From assembly GCF_039534125.1 (NCBI RefSeq), contig NZ_BAAAUV010000004.1, positions 62,001-126,000 on the forward strand: DNA of 64,000 bases, in the 5' to 3' direction. Positions 25,450 through 33,893 of this stretch are shown here, in pieces. Within the stretch, counting starts at the first letter, position 1. Each line of letters starts with the position of its first letter. The stretch comes from Actinocorallia longicatena. GTDB taxonomy: Bacteria; Actinomycetota; Actinomycetes; Streptosporangiales; Streptosporangiaceae. The notes beneath the pieces are model-generated. The model made no database searches, was not told the DNA's origin, and worked only from the letters and a program-made list of their open reading frames with translations. A program made the translations under genes and the position numbers.

Positions 25450-26688
25450 GTGCGGCCGCATGTGGAACTGATCCAGGAGAACGACTATGTGTGGCACGGC
25501 GCCGAGCTCGTCGGCGGCGAAGGCCGGGCCAGTGAGCGGCGGCTGTCGGTGGACGAGGAGGACGGCTCCTGCTCGCTGCGCGTCGACTTCCACACCCGCT
25601 GGGGCCGCGGTCCCGGCGTGCACCACGCGAACACCGAGTTCTACGTCCTCGACGGGGCGATGACCTACGACGGCAGGGAGTACGGCAAGGGAGGCTACCT
25701 CTACGTGCCGAAGGGCGTTCCCGCCGAGGCGCTCGTGTTCGCCGAGGGCACCAAGGTGCTGCACTACCGCGAGTACGGCGACGCCGGTTTCGACGCCGGA
25801 GCGGACCGCCGCGACGGCTCCCGCGAGGAGGTGATCGCCCTGGACACCGAGGCCATGACCTGGGACGCCGTGCCCAACGCCGGCCCCATGCCGGGCCTGT
25901 TCATCAAGTACCTGCACGTGGACCCCGAGACCGGCTTCTACACCCGGCTCGTCCACGCCCAGGAGGGCTGGACCGACCACCGCCTGGCCCACCACCCCTG
26001 CTACGAGGAGGCGTACACGACCCAGGGCCACATGGAGTACAACTTCGGCACCCTGGACCTCGGCACCTACTTCTTCCGTCCCGCCCGGGTGAAGCACGGC
26101 CACTTCACCACCCAGGAGGGCGGGGCGACCTGGCTCCTGCGCTCCGACGGGGAGCTGCTCAACTGGTACACCCAGAACGAGTGGATCCGCTGGGGCGGCG
26201 AGGCGGCCAACTACGCCGACCGGATGCGCTGGTCGCAGTCCTCGCACGACCTGGGCGCGGGCTCACCACCCCGCTCGGAGCGCGACGTCGCCGAGCTGAC
26301 GGCCTCGGTGGAGTTCCAGCTCTCCCAGGGCGAGTCCGACGACCCCTACGTCCCGCACGGCCGGGGCACCGACAAGAGCCTGATCGCCATCGCCAAGGCC
26401 CTGGACGCCGCCTCGCTCCAGGGCGGCCACGGGCACGACCACTCCCACGACGATCACTCCCATGACCACTCGGGCGGCCACTCGCACGACGAGGGCGGAG
26501 CCGCGCGCGTCCACTGGGACGGCGAGCCCCGCGCCCTGGAGCACCCCGACGAGCGCACCGACGGGCATGCCCACAACCGCGGCCGCGGCCGCGCCTGGAA
26601 GCCCGGTTCGCCCGTCCCCGCACCGATCCCCTCCACCCTGCCCGTCCGCAGCCGCTCCACCGGCCGCTGGGACGGCGACGGCATGTGA
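25450..26688 (+). CDS. Two-domain cupin protein with His-rich metal-binding tail
   Basis: A 412-residue protein with two cupin-like domains: about 45-110 (GVHHANTEFYVLDGAMTYDG, GGYLYVPKGVPAEALVF) and about 165-240 (HHPCYEEAYTTQGHMEYNFGT, TYFFRPARVKHGHFTT). About residues 325-350 hold a dense His/Asp run (GHGHDHSHDDHSHDHSGGHSHDE), and the C-terminus is basic and proline-rich. The tail looks like a metal store or chelator, Ni, Zn or possibly Mg/Fe. GTG at 25450 is 1 nt after the synthetase stop. Function is unknown; a dioxygenase or a metal-handling protein for a metallated substrate are options. Confidence 0.75.
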   Translation: MRPHVELIQENDYVWHGAELVGGEGRASERRLSVDEEDGSCSLRVDFHTRWGRGPGVHHANTEFYVLDGAMTYDGREYGKGGYLYVPKGVPAEALVFAEGTKVLHYREYGDAGFDAGADRRDGSREEVIALDTEAMTWDAVPNAGPMPGLFIKYLHVDPETGFYTRLVHAQEGWTDHRLAHHPCYEEAYTTQGHMEYNFGTLDLGTYFFRPARVKHGHFTTQEGGATWLLRSDGELLNWYTQNEWIRWGGEAANYADRMRWSQSSHDLGAGSPPRSERDVAELTASVEFQLSQGESDDPYVPHGRGTDKSLIAIAKALDAASLQGGHGHDHSHDDHSHDHSGGHSHDEGGAARVHWDGEPRALEHPDERTDGHAHNRGRGRAWKPGSPVPAPIPSTLPVRSRSTGRWDGDGM

Positions 26689-26700
26689 GACCGGAAGCAT

Positions 26701-26742
26701 GAAGGCCCCGGCCGGTCCTCCAGGGATCGGCCGGGGCCCTTC
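26701..26742. terminator. Bidirectional terminator between convergent cupin and LPNTG genes
   Basis: A long GC stem, GAAGGCCCCGGCCG (26701-26714) pairing with CGGCCGGGGCCCTTC (26728-26742) with one bulged base, separates two converging genes. There is no long T tract. Confidence 0.75.
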
Positions 26743-26752
26743 ACGTGCTCCG

Positions 26753-27349
26753 TCAGCGGGTGCGGCGGCGAGGGAGCAGGAACAGCACACCGAGCCCGGT
26801 GAGGACGAGTGCCGACGCGGCGAGGGCGAAGGTGGGGACACCATCGGGGCTTCCGGTGTTCGGCAGGCTCGACGTGCTGGAGGGGGAGGTGCCGGGGCTG
26901 GCGGAGCTGCTGGTCGTGGGGGTCGTGCCGGAGGACGAGGAGAAGGTCAGCGGCACCATCGTGAGAACGTTGGACGGGTCGGTCAGGCTGGTCACGCCGA
27001 TCACACAGGCCCCGGCCTTGGCGGTGCAGTCGGTGCCGCCGATCTCCTTGACCAGGGTGATCTTGGTGCCCTTGGCTCCCGGCTTCCACTTGCCGCTCGC
27101 GTCACCGGTGCCCAGCAGCGAGCCGCTGATGTTGCAGTCGCTGGTACCCGTCACCTTGGGTTTGCACTGGCCGACCGCGACGGACAGCAGATTGGGCGCC
27201 AGGCCCGTCAGGGAGGTGACGGAGATGACGTCGCCGACCTTCAGTCCCGTGGTCTTGCTCAGGCTCAGCTTGGGCGCGGCGTGAGCGGCACTGGAAAAGG
27301 CCAGCGCGCCCGCGAGGGCGATGGCCGCGGTGGTCTTCAAGGCTTTCAT
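26753..27349 (-). CDS. LPXTG-anchored surface protein with neocarzinostatin-like domain
   Basis: A 198-residue exported protein. Residues 1-25 are a signal peptide. About 26-135 form a neocarzinostatin-like beta domain with paired cysteines (62/72 and 108/115) and the GACVIGVTSLTDPSNV ending. A Ser/Thr/Pro linker leads to LPNTG (162-166), a hydrophobic helix and RRRTR, a sorting signal. It should be fixed to the wall by a sortase; one is encoded at 33147-33806. Neocarzinostatin-fold proteins can hold aromatic chromophores, so chromophore binding is a hypothesis. ATG follows AGGAGG. Confidence 0.85.
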   Translation of the reverse strand: MKALKTTAAIALAGALAFSSAAHAAPKLSLSKTTGLKVGDVISVTSLTGLAPNLLSVAVGQCKPKVTGTSDCNISGSLLGTGDASGKWKPGAKGTKITLVKEIGGTDCTAKAGACVIGVTSLTDPSNVLTMVPLTFSSSSGTTPTTSSSASPGTSPSSTSSLPNTGSPDGVPTFALAASALVLTGLGVLFLLPRRRTR

Positions 27350-27936
27350 GTGATCCTCCTGAGGGACTGGTTCCTGGCGGCGACGACGGTGACGATGACG
27401 AGCAGGCCGGCGGTGAGCAGCCACAGCGGCCAGGACGGGCCGCCGACGCCGTCCGGGTCGGACGCCGCGGTGGTCGCGGCGGCCGAGGGCGCCGCGGTGG
27501 CGGGCTGGAACTCGGCGCCCTCGAAGGCCACGTTCACCACGGCGGTGTTGGCCTTCTCGACCGCCGACGGCACGGTGCCGGGGAGCGGGGCGACGCCGAT
27601 GACGCACTGCCGCTTCCGGCAGTCGAAGCCCTTGAACGCGGCGTGGACGGTCAGGGTGACGGTGCGGATCCTGCCGTTCCCGTCGGCGTTGACGAACGCG
27701 GCGCCCCCGTCGAGATCGCAGTCGTCCGGGCCGTTGGTGTAGCCCTCCCGGCACATGCCGACGGCGATCTGCTTCAGCCCGGGCTGGAAGCCTTCGCCCG
27801 TCACGGTGATCTTCTGGCCCTCGGTGAGGCCGGTGACGGCGCTGACCTTCACCACCGGCGGGGCGGCGGCAAGGGCGGGAGCCGGGACGGCCGTCACGAT
27901 CAGGGCGGGAAGGAGGAGCAGGGGGAGGCGTTTCAC
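27346..27936 (-). CDS. Membrane-anchored neocarzinostatin-like surface protein
   Basis: A 196-residue protein: signal peptide (KRLPLLLLPALIVTAVPAPALA), a neocarzinostatin-like domain (VSAVTGLTEGQKITVTGEGFQPGLKQIAVGMCREG, CDLDGGAAFVNADGNGRIRTVTLTV, CRKRQCVIGVAPL), an Ala/Thr-rich linker and a C-terminal membrane helix (WLLTAGLLVIVTVVAARN). It is a paralogue of the downstream LPNTG protein but is held by a transmembrane helix instead. The GTG start follows GGAAGGACGACC, and the stop overlaps the next ATG by 4 nt. Confidence 0.82.
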   Translation of the reverse strand: MKRLPLLLLPALIVTAVPAPALAAAPPVVKVSAVTGLTEGQKITVTGEGFQPGLKQIAVGMCREGYTNGPDDCDLDGGAAFVNADGNGRIRTVTLTVHAAFKGFDCRKRQCVIGVAPLPGTVPSAVEKANTAVVNVAFEGAEFQPATAAPSAAATTAASDPDGVGGPSWPLWLLTAGLLVIVTVVAARNQSLRRIT

Positions 27937-29573
27937 GGTCGTCCTTCCAGGCACTCGGCGAGTTGCCGTTCGGTGGGGCGCACCAGTTCCTTCGCGATCC
28001 GGCCGCGCTTCAGCACATGCGCCCGGCACGGCAGGGCGGCGGCGAGTTCGAGCGCGGGTTCGGCGAGCACCACGGCCGCGCCGGTCCTGGCGAGGCCGGT
28101 GACCGCGACGGCCAGGGCGGGGTCGAGTTCGCGGGCGTCCACGAGCACGAACCGGGGTTCGGCCAGGAGCGCCTCGGCGAAGCCCAGGAGCAGGGCGCCC
28201 TCATCGTCGATCCGGGCGACCGGCTGGGAGCGCCGGGCACGCAGCGACGGGAAGGCGTCGAGGACCCGGTGAGATCGCGCGACGCCGCCCAGAACACTCA
28301 GCCGCTCGGCGACCGTCCGGTGGTCGGCGGCGGGCCGGTGCGGAATCCGCCGGCAGATGCCCAGCTCGGCGCGGCGGGCGGCGTCCAGGCGGGTGATGTC
28401 GCACCCGTCGGAGAGGATCCGGCCGCCCTCGGCGGGCCGCTCCCCGGCGAGCAGGTCCAGCAGATCGACCGCGCCGGGCCCGTACAGGGCGACGATCTCG
28501 CCGGGCCGGGCGACCAGGCCGATCTTGTACAGCTCCCGGGAGGACAGCCGGTGCAGCGCCAGCGGCGGCCCGGTGCGGCCGGGCGCGGGAAGCGTCCGGA
28601 TCGACAGGAGCGCCAGCAGCGCCACCGGGATCGCGTTGACGGTCAGCGCCGAGCCCGCCCCGGTGAGGGCCGCCGCCAGGGCGTCGCCGCCGATCCCGGC
28701 CAGGCCTCCGCCCAGCAGGACCAGCGCGCAGGCGGCGTCCGGCGGATGGCCGTGGTCGAGCCGGACCACGGCTGCCCCGGCCCCGGCGATCCCGGCCGCG
28801 ACGCCCGCCGCCAGCGCGGCGGGCGCCGGAGCGGTCGCGCACAGGACCGGACCGCAGGCCGCGACCACCAGCAGGGCGGGAACGTCGCCGACGAGCCGGG
28901 CGAGCGGCACCACCAGCAGCGCCCCGGCGGCGACGGCCGCGAGCAGCAGGTACATCCGGTCGGCGCCGAAAACCTCCCACCGGAACAGCAGCAGGTGCGC
29001 CCCCGGCAGGAGGACCGCGCCGACGGCGTACCCGGCCCCGGCGTGCGCGGCGAGCGCGGCCCGGGAGTGCCGGAGCCGGTCGCGGATCCGGCCGCCCTCG
29101 CCCGCGATCGCGGTGAGGCCGAGCACCGCCGACCCGATCCCCGCCACGGCGAGGCCGAGCCGCGGCATGTCCTGCCAGACCGCGGCGACGAGCACCGCCC
29201 CGGCCAGGCCGCCCAGCACCCCGACGGGCACCCGGCCCGCCCCGGCGCCGTGCGTGGCGGCCAGGATCGGCGGCAGCGCGGCCCCGGCCAGCAGGACGAG
29301 GGTCGCGAAGACCGGGATCGCGGGGACCGCGGCGGCCAGGACCAGCAGCAGGCCGGGAACGGCGGCCACGAGGGCGAGCCGCCGGGAGCGGGCGAGCCTT
29401 CCCGCCGACGCCAGCGCGGCGGTGCCGAGCAGGACCCCGGACAGCGCCATGTAGCCGACGACGACGCCGGGGATGCCGACGATCCCGCCGAGGCCGTCCT
29501 GGAGCAGGATGAGAGAGCCGAGGCCGAGGCCGGGGGCGGCGGCCGCGGCGCCGGGCACGCGCGCCGCCTTCAC
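27933..29573 (-). CDS. Polytopic membrane protein fused to degenerate LivG/LivF-like ABC ATPase domain
   Basis: A 546-residue protein. About residues 1-330 contain roughly ten hydrophobic segments. About 345-546 align with branched-chain amino acid ABC ATPases: EIVALYGPGAVDLLDLLAGERP, DITRLDAARRAELGI, LGFAEALLAEPRFVLVDARE and a terminal ELVRPTERQLAECLEG. The Walker A glycine-rich loop has lost its lysine and serine (GPGAVDL), the signature is not LSGGQ and Walker B lacks the glutamate, so ATP hydrolysis is unlikely. It is embedded in the surface-protein operon with 4-nt overlaps on both sides. A structural or transport role in that complex is inferred. Confidence 0.75.
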   Translation of the reverse strand: MKAARVPGAAAAAPGLGLGSLILLQDGLGGIVGIPGVVVGYMALSGVLLGTAALASAGRLARSRRLALVAAVPGLLLVLAAAVPAIPVFATLVLLAGAALPPILAATHGAGAGRVPVGVLGGLAGAVLVAAVWQDMPRLGLAVAGIGSAVLGLTAIAGEGGRIRDRLRHSRAALAAHAGAGYAVGAVLLPGAHLLLFRWEVFGADRMYLLLAAVAAGALLVVPLARLVGDVPALLVVAACGPVLCATAPAPAALAAGVAAGIAGAGAAVVRLDHGHPPDAACALVLLGGGLAGIGGDALAAALTGAGSALTVNAIPVALLALLSIRTLPAPGRTGPPLALHRLSSRELYKIGLVARPGEIVALYGPGAVDLLDLLAGERPAEGGRILSDGCDITRLDAARRAELGICRRIPHRPAADHRTVAERLSVLGGVARSHRVLDAFPSLRARRSQPVARIDDEGALLLGFAEALLAEPRFVLVDARELDPALAVAVTGLARTGAAVVLAEPALELAAALPCRAHVLKRGRIAKELVRPTERQLAECLEGRP

Positions 29574-30631
29574 CGTCCGCTCCCGAGCTCGCGCGGCCCG
29601 TCGGGGGACCGGCCGGCGAGGAACCGGTCCAGGGCTTCGGGATCCACCAGCCGGGGGCCCTTCAGATAGGCGACGAGCGCGGGCCGGTCGATGACGAGGG
29701 TGTCGCCGTCGACGCGGCCCGCGGTGCTTTCGAGGTAGCCGAGCAGCGCCGACCGGTCCAGCGGCTCGGACAGCGCGGGCGCGACGGCCGCCGCGGGTGC
29801 CGCCGGTGGGCGCCGCCGTCGGCGGATCGCGGCCCGCACCCCCAGCACGAGCAGGACGAGGGCGGCCAGGTTCACCCCGAACAGCCCGTAGGGATAGGTG
29901 CTGAAGGAGGTCTCGAACGGCACCTGGCCCGCGAACCTCCCGCCGACCACGAACGTGCCGTAGGAGGCGGGCGGCAGCTCCACCGGAACCCGGAAGACGG
30001 CCGTCCTCCCCGGCTCGACGGTGCCGGTCGGCGGGGCGGTCACCGGGGAGTCGGCTTCGCCGCCCGCGCCCCACCCGACGACCAGCGGGGCGTTCACGAC
30101 CTTCTGCCCGCCGCTGTTGCGGACGGTCAGCACGAGGGTCCTGCGGGTCCGCCAGCCGAGCAGTTCGCTCCAGGTCCCGCCGCCGGTCAGCTCGGCGTCG
30201 ATCAGGTCCACCCGGACGGGCTCCGCCTGCTTGACGACCGCGGCCTGCGGATGGCCGAGCACCTCGAACGGCAGGTTGAGCGTCTGCTCGGGAACACCCG
30301 GCGGAGTCGTCAGATGCAGCACGCAGGGGCACGGAACGGGGGGAGCGGTGACGCTCAGCCCGGCGTCGAGAGTGCCGTCGGGAGCGACGGGCACGGTCAC
30401 CGCGCCCGAGGCGTCGCAGTCGGCGGAGCCGTTGACGCCCATCCGGCCGCAGACGGAGATCTGCACGGAGATCCCGGCGGGCCAGCCGACCCCGTGGACC
30501 CGCACGACCGTTCCCGGGGCGGCGTCGGCCGGCGCGGCGCTCGCTCCGGCCCCGTCCCTGGCCGCTGCGGGAACGGGACCCGCGATGAGGAGCAGGGCGA
30601 CGAGCGCGGCCGTGCCGCGAAGGAGACTCAT
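29570..30631 (-). CDS. Exported single-pass membrane protein with neocarzinostatin-like N-terminal domain
   Basis: A 353-residue protein with a signal peptide (LLRGTAALVALLLIAGPVPAAA), an extracellular part beginning with a neocarzinostatin/TIG-like module (APGTVVRVHGVGWPAGISVQISVCG, paired cysteines), a second beta-rich region, a membrane helix (GLFGVNLAALVLLVLGVRAAI) with a following Arg run, and a cytosolic tail of about 80 residues (DRSALLGYLESTAGRVDGDTLVID). It lies between the DUF916 gene and the ABC-like fusion, overlapping each by 4 nt. No enzyme motif is seen. Confidence 0.75.
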   Translation of the reverse strand: MSLLRGTAALVALLLIAGPVPAAARDGAGASAAPADAAPGTVVRVHGVGWPAGISVQISVCGRMGVNGSADCDASGAVTVPVAPDGTLDAGLSVTAPPVPCPCVLHLTTPPGVPEQTLNLPFEVLGHPQAAVVKQAEPVRVDLIDAELTGGGTWSELLGWRTRRTLVLTVRNSGGQKVVNAPLVVGWGAGGEADSPVTAPPTGTVEPGRTAVFRVPVELPPASYGTFVVGGRFAGQVPFETSFSTYPYGLFGVNLAALVLLVLGVRAAIRRRRRPPAAPAAAVAPALSEPLDRSALLGYLESTAGRVDGDTLVIDRPALVAYLKGPRLVDPEALDRFLAGRSPDGPRELGSGR

Positions 30632-31602
30632 CGGCGGACGATTCCGGCGCGGAGCCGCCAGCTGCGGATCAGCGGAGGGACCCCGAACCAGAGGAGCGCC
30701 ATCGCCGCCGCGCCGATCAGGACGGTGAGCCAGGGCACGACCACGTAGCCGGTGCGGGTGCGGGAGATCAGGCCGGTCGCGGTGCTGGTCTCGACCGTGA
30801 CCGTCACCTTGTCGAGCGGCGGCGGCGACGCCCAGGGGAGCGACAGGTCGAGATGCTGGCCCGGCAGCAGCTCGGGCAGCGAACGGGAGGGGAAGTCGCG
30901 CAGGACCCGGCCGAACGCGCCGGTGACGCGGACCCGGGCGGCGGGCGACAACCGGACGTTCCCGGTGTTGGTGACCCGGTACCTGATCGTCGCGCCGGGG
31001 GCGGAGCCGCGGTCGACGGCGAGCCCGTCCACCCTGACCCCGGGCGTGAGCTGTCCCGCCACCTTGAGGTAGACGCGCGCCGCGACGGCCCGCTGGATCC
31101 CGACCCGCGCCGCTCCCGTGTCCTGGACGCCCTCGATCTTCCGGTTCAGGGCCACGAGCCCGCCGATGTGCTCGCCGGGGGTGGCGTTGGCAGGGACGGT
31201 CAGCACGAACGGCACGTCGAGGGTTCCGCGGGCCGGCACCGACAGGGTGCTCCTGGCCACCTTGATCCAGGCGCCGACGCCGGACTGGGTCTCCGCGCCC
31301 GTCCGCAGGGCGAAGGCGCCGTCGCGCGGGGTGTTGTAGCCGTCCGCGCCGTAGACGTCGAAGGAGATCCGCTTCGCGGTCAGGTTCCAGATCCGGACGG
31401 TGTCGCGGATCGCGGTGCCGGGCCGCCCCTCGAGGGAGAAGAACAGCCGCGGCGTGTAGGTCCTGCTGCTGGTCGCGGGCCCGACGGCCCAGGCGCCGTT
31501 GCCGGTCGGAGCGGGTTCCGCCGCGGCGGCGGGCGGGGCGCCGCCCAGCAGCGCACCCGCCACGGTCAGGACGGCCAGCGGCCGGCGAAGCGGACGGATC
31601 AA
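30628..31602 (-). CDS. DUF916-type (WxL-interacting) surface protein
   Basis: A 324-residue exported protein: signal peptide, beta-rich domains (TAIRDTVRIWNLTAKRISFDVYGADGYN, VPFVLTVPANATPGEHIGGLVALN, TIRYRVTNTGNVRLSPAARVRV) and a C-terminal membrane helix followed by RSWRLRAGIVRR. This is the DUF916 layout found beside WxL proteins in Gram-positive surface clusters, where it links WxL proteins to the wall. The start is TTG at 31602 with GAGG upstream. The WxL-like protein is the next gene upstream. Confidence 0.8.
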   Translation of the reverse strand: MIRPLRRPLAVLTVAGALLGGAPPAAAAEPAPTGNGAWAVGPATSSRTYTPRLFFSLEGRPGTAIRDTVRIWNLTAKRISFDVYGADGYNTPRDGAFALRTGAETQSGVGAWIKVARSTLSVPARGTLDVPFVLTVPANATPGEHIGGLVALNRKIEGVQDTGAARVGIQRAVAARVYLKVAGQLTPGVRVDGLAVDRGSAPGATIRYRVTNTGNVRLSPAARVRVTGAFGRVLRDFPSRSLPELLPGQHLDLSLPWASPPPLDKVTVTVETSTATGLISRTRTGYVVVPWLTVLIGAAAMALLWFGVPPLIRSWRLRAGIVRR

Positions 31603-31675
31603 CGGACACCTCGGTTCTGATGAGAATTCCCCGCCGGACGGGTGCGGCGTCCGGCGGGGAGACTGGGGGCGCGGC

Positions 31676-32992
31676 TCAGGAGAGAGTGAGGGTGAGGACC
31701 GCGTCGTACTCGCCCGCCGCGGTCGCGGCGGGGACGGACAGCGAGAGCCCGGCGTCGGCGTCGTACACGCCGCCGACGGGGCCCGCGGTGCTGTCGGCGA
31801 CGGAGCACAGCAGCGCGCCGGTCGCCCCGAGCGTGCCGGGGGTTCCCGTGGTGACGGGGCTGGCGCCGGGGTGCGCGGTGCACCGCGGGGTCCAGGTGAG
31901 GTTCCCCGCCGGGACCGTGGCGCCCGCGGGGCCGCGGAAGTCGGTGAGCGTGCCGACCAGCGACCAGCCGGTCGAGGCGCCGCGGGCGTCGGAGACGGTG
32001 ACCCGCTTGAGCGAACCGGTCGCGGTCTCCGCCTCGCCCTTGAGCGTGACGGGCGTCAGATCGACCTCGCCGGGCGCCTGGGCGAGGGTCAGCCGGCCGC
32101 CGTTGACGGTCAGGTTGATCTTCTGCTCGGTGCACTGCCCGCTGGGCTTGGCCGCGCAGGGGTCGACCGGAGCGGGAGTGTCGTCCCGGACGGTCACCGC
32201 GACGTCCTTGGCGACACCGCCCTGGCTGATCCTGATCCGGTGGGCTCCGGCGGCCGTGCCTGCGGCGATCTTCGCGCCGCCGGTGAGCTTGCCGGAGGCG
32301 TCGACGGCCAGGGTGCTGCCGGTGATCCCGGAGGCCTGGCAGCCGCCGCCCTCGCCGTCGCAGAGCGCGACGGTGACGGGCCCGCTCGCCCAGCCGGTCC
32401 CGGTGACGGTGAAGGCGCCGCCGGGGGCGAGGGTGACGGGGTCGACCAGGACGGTGACCGGGGAGGACGCCCCGGTGACGGTCAGGCTGAGCAGGGCCGG
32501 CGCGCCCGCCTTCGGGGTGCAGGTGATCGGCACGGACGAGCCGAACGCCACGGCCGTCACGGTGATGACGCCGACGGTGAGGTCGACCTTCCCGGCCGCG
32601 GTCAGCGGCACGGACGCGGTCAGCTTGCCCAGCGGGATCGGAGCCTTGGCGGCGATCGGCCCGGTCCTGTTCGGCCCGGCCAGGTCGTAGGAGCCGTCCT
32701 GGGCCCCGGACGCCAGGAGCTTGCCGGTGGTCTTCCAGGAGTCGACGGCCACGGGGGAGGTCCCGGGCAGGTCGGAGAAGTCGGCCTCGACGGTGACGGT
32801 GTCGCCGACCCCGGTGGAGCCGGATCCGGAGACCTTGACCGTGGCGTTGTAGTCGAAGTGGGTGGTGAAGATCAGGCAGTCGTAGGCGACCGTCCCGGTG
32901 CCCGCGCCCGCCGGCCCCGGCAGGGCGACGGTCGCGGCCAGGGCGGTGATGCCGACCGCCAGGCCGCGCAGTACGCTCTGTCTCTCGCTCAT
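31676..32992 (-). CDS. WxL-like secreted surface protein, first gene of the surface operon
   Basis: A 438-residue exported protein with a signal peptide (GLAVGITALAATVALPGPAGA), several Ig-like beta segments (PVTVALCDGEGGGCQASG; DPVTLAPGGAFTVTGTGWASG) and a C-terminal region with two W-x-L-like motifs (ASTGWSLVGTLTDF and GNLTWTPRC) ending in YDAVLTLTLS, as in WxL cell-surface proteins. ATG 32992 lies 9 nt from operator site 3, and site 4 is 100 nt further. It is the promoter-proximal gene of the six-gene surface operon. Confidence 0.82.
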   Translation of the reverse strand: MSERQSVLRGLAVGITALAATVALPGPAGAGTGTVAYDCLIFTTHFDYNATVKVSGSGSTGVGDTVTVEADFSDLPGTSPVAVDSWKTTGKLLASGAQDGSYDLAGPNRTGPIAAKAPIPLGKLTASVPLTAAGKVDLTVGVITVTAVAFGSSVPITCTPKAGAPALLSLTVTGASSPVTVLVDPVTLAPGGAFTVTGTGWASGPVTVALCDGEGGGCQASGITGSTLAVDASGKLTGGAKIAAGTAAGAHRIRISQGGVAKDVAVTVRDDTPAPVDPCAAKPSGQCTEQKINLTVNGGRLTLAQAPGEVDLTPVTLKGEAETATGSLKRVTVSDARGASTGWSLVGTLTDFRGPAGATVPAGNLTWTPRCTAHPGASPVTTGTPGTLGATGALLCSVADSTAGPVGGVYDADAGLSLSVPAATAAGEYDAVLTLTLS

Positions 32993-33000
32993 GGGCTGCC

Positions 33001-33026
33001 GTTTCGCTAGAGGAAACTCGGTTTCG
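33001..33026. promoter_or_regulatory. IclR-type operator, site 3
   Basis: GTTTCG (33001-33006), CTAGA, GGAAAC (33012-33017), TCG, GTTTCG (33021-33026). The central pair has a 3-nt spacer and the third arm is proximal to the WxL gene (start 32992, minus strand). It shares a 15-nt identical stretch with site 9. Confidence 0.78.
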
Positions 33027-33094
33027 CAACTGGGCCTAGGCAACATCGACCGGTGCGCCCCTGTCAAGGGCGGGGGCCGACGCGAAACGCAACT

Positions 33095-33120
33095 GTTTCA
33101 TTCTCGGGATCGCCGTTTCC
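33095..33120. promoter_or_regulatory. IclR-type operator, site 4
   Basis: GTTTCA (33095-33100), TTCTC, GGGATC (33106-33111), GCC, GTTTCC (33115-33120): same spacing as the other sites, with one weak arm. A further CGAAAC lies at 33083-33088. It is 27 nt before the sortase start and about 100 nt from the WxL start, so it may serve both. Confidence 0.6.
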
Positions 33121-33146
33121 TTTTTCAACAGCTAGCGTCCCTGCTC

Positions 33147-33806
33147 ATGCGAACCGTCGCCCGCGTCATCGCGGAGCTCCTCGTCACGTTCGGACTGGTC
33201 CTGGCGCTGCTGGTGGCGCACCTGAAATGGGGCACCGACGACTACACCAGGCGCGCCCAGCGCGGGCTCAGCGACGAACTCGACAAGGTCTGGAGCGCCC
33301 AGTCGGTGGTGGCGGTCAAGCCGGGCAGGGCCCACGCGGTCACGCCGCCGGCGCCCGCGCCGGCGAAGGGCCGTCCCTTCGCGGTCCTGCGCGTGCCGCG
33401 GTTCGGGGCGTCGTGGCACTTCACGGCGGTCGAGGGCGTCACGGACGCCGATCTGGCCAAGGGGCCCGGCCACTATCCGGGGACCGCGCAGCCGGGCCAG
33501 GTCGGCAACGCGGTCTTCTCCGGGCACCGCACGACCTATCTCGCCCCGTTCAACCGGATGGGGGAGCTGGTGCCGGGCGACGAGATCCTCGTCGACACCG
33601 CCACGCTCACCCACGTCTACCGGGTGACGGGCCACCGGATCGTGCTGCCGACGGACCTCTCGGTGCTGGCCCCGGTGCCGGGACGCCCGGGCGAGCGGGC
33701 CCGCCGGGCGTCCCTGACCCTCACGACCTGCCACCCGAAGTACTCGGCCGCCTACCGCCTGGTCGTCTTCGCGGAACTCTCCGCCAGCCGCCCGCGGACG
33801 ACCTAG
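33147..33806 (+). CDS. Sortase (class E-like)
   Basis: A 219-residue transpeptidase with an N-terminal membrane anchor (VIAELLVTFGLVLALLVAHL) and an extracellular catalytic domain. The triad is visible as His127 (VFSGHRTTY), Cys195 (LTLTTCHPKYS) and Arg204 (AAYRLVVF). Class E sortases are the housekeeping type in high-GC actinobacteria, but this copy is placed beside and divergent from a surface-protein operon that includes an LPNTG substrate (26753-27349), so it is probably dedicated to it. ATG at 33147. Confidence 0.9.
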   Translation: MRTVARVIAELLVTFGLVLALLVAHLKWGTDDYTRRAQRGLSDELDKVWSAQSVVAVKPGRAHAVTPPAPAPAKGRPFAVLRVPRFGASWHFTAVEGVTDADLAKGPGHYPGTAQPGQVGNAVFSGHRTTYLAPFNRMGELVPGDEILVDTATLTHVYRVTGHRIVLPTDLSVLAPVPGRPGERARRASLTLTTCHPKYSAAYRLVVFAELSASRPRTT

Positions 33807-33853
33807 GATCCCCGGGCACCGGTGTCCATGAGGAAGCGCGTCTCCCCTGATCT

Positions 33854-33889
33854 CCCGTCCGGCCCGGCCGCGCCACCGGGCCGGACGGG
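33854..33889. terminator. Bidirectional terminator between sortase and amidohydrolase
   Basis: A perfect 14-bp stem, CCCGTCCGGCCCGG (33854-33867) pairing with 33876-33889, with an 8-nt loop, lies between two convergent genes. Confidence 0.8.
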
Positions 33890-33893
33890 TCTG

